DNA of 7,885 nucleotides, taken from NCBI GenBank assembly GCA_003670425.1, contig QWRL01000105.1, positions 1-7,885 of the forward strand. Reading direction: 5' to 3'. Made by a program: the position numbers and the translations under genes. Below the pieces are notes generated by a model that worked only from the letters and a program-made list of their open reading frames with translations, had not been told where the DNA came from and ran no database searches. The stretch is from Chloroflexota bacterium (GTDB lineage: Bacteria > Chloroflexota > Anaerolineae > Anaerolineales > UBA11657). Positions 5,842-7,885 of this stretch are shown one piece after another (within the stretch, counting starts at the first letter, position 1; each line of letters begins with the position of its first letter).

Positions 5842-7885
5842 TCACTTTGGTTCGTAAAGAGCGGCATAGACTGCACGGTACTCGCTAATGCGTCGAATGT
5901 AGCGCTGCGTTTCAGTTGCTGTAATTACTTCCAAAAAGAGGTCGGGGTCGTCGCCCGATAGGTCCAGCCAGCGCCGGGCATTTCCGGGTCCGGCGTTGTA
6001 CGCGGCCAGCATGGCGTATGGTTTGCCATCAAAATTGCGGCGTTGTTCGGCAAGATAAAACGCGCCAAAGGGAATGCTGATGATGGGCCGATTCAAGTCA
6101 CTTACTGTGTATTCCGGCCAGGCCAGTTTGCTCGCAATCCAGTCGCCAGTGGGTGGAATAATTTGCATCAAGCCGCGCGCAGATGCGGACGAGGTGGCGC
6201 TGCTTAGATACAAGCTTTCCTGACGAATGAGCGCGGCCAGCAGCAGTGGGTCAAGGTTTTCTTTGGCTGCAGCATCGGTAATTAGTTCTTCAAAATATGG
6301 GCCAAAGCGCAGCAATGTTAAAAAGCGCGGGGCTGCTAGTGGAGTCTGCTCGAAGCCAAGCGCATCCACACAGTCACGGGCTGCATAAATGCTGCCGTAG
6401 TAATAGCCCAACTCACGATACGCCAGCGCAAGTTGGTATGCGGCAAGCGCGTTGGTGCGCACGGCAACTCGCAAGCTGTCTAGTTCGACGCGGGCTTCAG
6501 TTTCGAGGCCGAGGTGCCAGAGGGCCGAACCTCGGAGCCAGCGCCCATCATTGCGCAGAGGTTCGGCGAGTTCGCGCAACCCGGTTGCTGATGCCAACTT
6601 CAGATGTGATGCGAGCCACTGTTCGAAGTCAGCTTGAGCTGCGGCCAAGTCTGCTTGCGTTGGAATAGCTTCCGATTTTTGAAGGGGCGCAGTGCCGGCC
6701 GCTAGTTGTATGGCACGCAGTGCGTAGTAGCTGGTTGGGTCTGTAAGCGCGGCGGCGTCCCACATACTGGCAGCCATTTCCGGCTGACCGAGCATTGCGT
6801 GTACTTTTCCCATCCACAATTTGGCGGCGGCAACTTGTTCCGGTGATGCAGCGCTATCTGCTGCGGCACTTGCAAATGCATTTTGCGCGGCTTCAAGCTG
6901 GTTGCTTCGGTAGAGCGTAATTCCGGCTTGGAAGTTGGCGGTGATGGCGGCGGGCAAGTTCGGATATTGTGCTGCTATGCGCAGATAAATATCGGCGGCT
7001 CCGCCCAGATTGCCATTGCCAGCAGTGGCGCGGGCGGCCTTGGCAAGCGCTGCTGCACCCTCGGCGGGGGGCGGGCCCCGTTCTACAAAGTCAAGATATG
7101 TTTGGATTGCGGCAAGCGGGTTGTCTCGTTCGTACATTTGGATGCGAGCGAGTTCCAGCCATGCCTTGTTGCGCTCGGCGCTGGGCGCGGATGCCGCAAC
7201 CATCTCCCGCAAAATCTGTTCTGCATCATCGATCCGGTCAAGCTGCGCATTCGAGCGCGCAAGCAGGTAGGCGGCTTCGGGGTTGGGCTCTTTCGTGACA
7301 CGAAGATATTCGGATAGTGCGTCCACGGCTGGTTGGTATTGCCCATTGTGGTAGTCCACCCGTCCGCGCTGCAAGTTGCTTACTGTTTCGCCACTGTCGA
7401 GTAGCGCGACTAGTGCGAGATAGGCCGATGCTGTCTCAGGATAATTGTCGATTGCATGGTTGTAAAAGGATTTGGCTTTTTCGGTGGAGCCGATTGCGGC
7501 AAAGAGCTGCCCGCGCAGAAAGTCTGCCTTGGCCCGCGTGTAATCACTGTTGGTTGTTGTCGCGGCAAGATCGTAGATTGCTGCTGCGTCATCGGGACGG
7601 CCGGCCGCGAGCGTTGCGCCGGCGCGCGCAATTAGCAGGCCGTCTATCGGCCCGGCACGGTCTGCGAGGATTGCACGGCCATACGCTTCCGCTGCACCGG
7701 CTTGGTCGTCGGCTGCGGCACGCATATCTGCAAGCTGCTCCCACACGTGGGAAGCTAGGATGGCGGGTTCTACTTCAAGGTACTTGGAAAAGAAGATTGG
7801 GGGTTGCTGCGCATTTGCCCCCGCAAGAGATTTGTTTTCCCGTTTGAGGGTGAGGGTTTCGGCTTGTTTGGTGTGGGGCGCGCGG
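5842..7885 (-). CDS. TPR-containing soluble lytic murein transglycosylase (5' end cut by window)
   Basis: Exported enzyme that cleaves the MurNAc-GlcNAc bond of peptidoglycan, leaving 1,6-anhydro ends. The C-terminal SLT domain (about 6285-5842) has RQES with the catalytic Glu (codon 6217-6219), the SARGLMQ motif (GLMQ codons 6163-6174), AYNAGPGN (5980-6003) and ETQRYIRRI (about 5913-5887), all in family order. The long N-terminal part is helical and Ala-rich with TPR-like units (for example AAEAYGRAIL, AKSFYNHAIDNYP, ARIQMYERDNPLAAIQTYLDF), as in Slt70-like proteins. A GTG at 7746 could be taken as a start, but the frame stays open with TPR-like, coding-looking sequence to the window edge, adding at least 46 residues. 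So at least 680 residues are encoded and the start and signal peptide are outside. It converges on the binding-protein gene with a 48-base gap. Confidence 0.93.
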   Translation of the reverse strand, partial: RAPHTKQAETLTLKRENKSLAGANAQQPPIFFSKYLEVEPAILASHVWEQLADMRAAADDQAGAAEAYGRAILADRAGPIDGLLIARAGATLAAGRPDDAAAIYDLAATTTNSDYTRAKADFLRGQLFAAIGSTEKAKSFYNHAIDNYPETASAYLALVALLDSGETVSNLQRGRVDYHNGQYQPAVDALSEYLRVTKEPNPEAAYLLARSNAQLDRIDDAEQILREMVAASAPSAERNKAWLELARIQMYERDNPLAAIQTYLDFVERGPPPAEGAAALAKAARATAGNGNLGGAADIYLRIAAQYPNLPAAITANFQAGITLYRSNQLEAAQNAFASAAADSAASPEQVAAAKLWMGKVHAMLGQPEMAASMWDAAALTDPTSYYALRAIQLAAGTAPLQKSEAIPTQADLAAAQADFEQWLASHLKLASATGLRELAEPLRNDGRWLRGSALWHLGLETEARVELDSLRVAVRTNALAAYQLALAYRELGYYYGSIYAARDCVDALGFEQTPLAAPRFLTLLRFGPYFEELITDAAAKENLDPLLLAALIRQESLYLSSATSSASARGLMQIIPPTGDWIASKLAWPEYTVSDLNRPIISIPFGAFYLAEQRRNFDGKPYAMLAAYNAGPGNARRWLDLSGDDPDLFLEVITATETQRYIRRISEYRAVYAALYEPK

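Noticed and set aside
6883..7317. 144-codon open frame on the + strand opposite the TPR region
   Set aside because: It is antisense to a clear TPR/SLT protein and rich in Gly and Cys without motifs.
7744..7746. GTG as the start of the lytic transglycosylase
   Set aside because: The frame continues open to the window edge with TPR-like, coding-looking sequence and no stop, so the gene is cut by the window rather than starting here.

Overview
The window is a compact stretch of an ordinary bacterial chromosome, moderately GC-rich by eye and with no gap longer than about 170 bases between genes. It carries six protein-coding genes; the two at the window edges are cut. There is no sign of mobile DNA, CRISPR, tRNA or rRNA. 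A Chloroflexota (Anaerolineae-like) source is the best guess. The grounds are the SecG sequence style (GVF-RARRGVEK after a Gly-rich loop), the FtsH with GGLTWYL after the protease motif, and a family 5 solute-binding protein directly downstream of secG, an arrangement I recall from that phylum. This is inference from memory, not a search.

Layout. Positions 1-1609 (+): the 3' part of etfB followed by complete etfA, translationally overlapped, encoding the two subunits of an electron-transfer flavoprotein. A perfect 13-bp hairpin with T-tracts on both sides (1631-1662) then serves as a shared terminator with the convergent ftsH (1680-3635, -), a membrane AAA+ zinc protease. The 168-bp divergent region between ftsH and secG has one extended -10 promoter for each direction and an AT-rich imperfect dyad between them. 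secG (3804-4028, +) is followed after 70 bp by a family 5 (oligopeptide-type) solute-binding protein (4099-5793, +). A TPR-rich soluble lytic transglycosylase (5842 to the right edge, -) converges on it with a 48-bp gap.

How the genes relate. Etf carries electrons from acyl-CoA dehydrogenase-type enzymes, or takes part in bifurcation; which one cannot be told here. The rest is envelope housekeeping: SecG in protein export, FtsH in membrane protein quality control (it degrades unassembled SecY in E. coli), an exported peptide-type binding protein, and a murein-cleaving enzyme. A link between murein turnover and the binding protein is possible but speculative.

I did not find a convincing undescribed system. 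The points worth a second look are modest: start-site choice in ftsH, paired extended -10 promoters, altered nucleotide-loop residues in both Etf subunits, and a solute-binding protein with a hydrophobic N-terminus but no lipobox and no transporter genes nearby.
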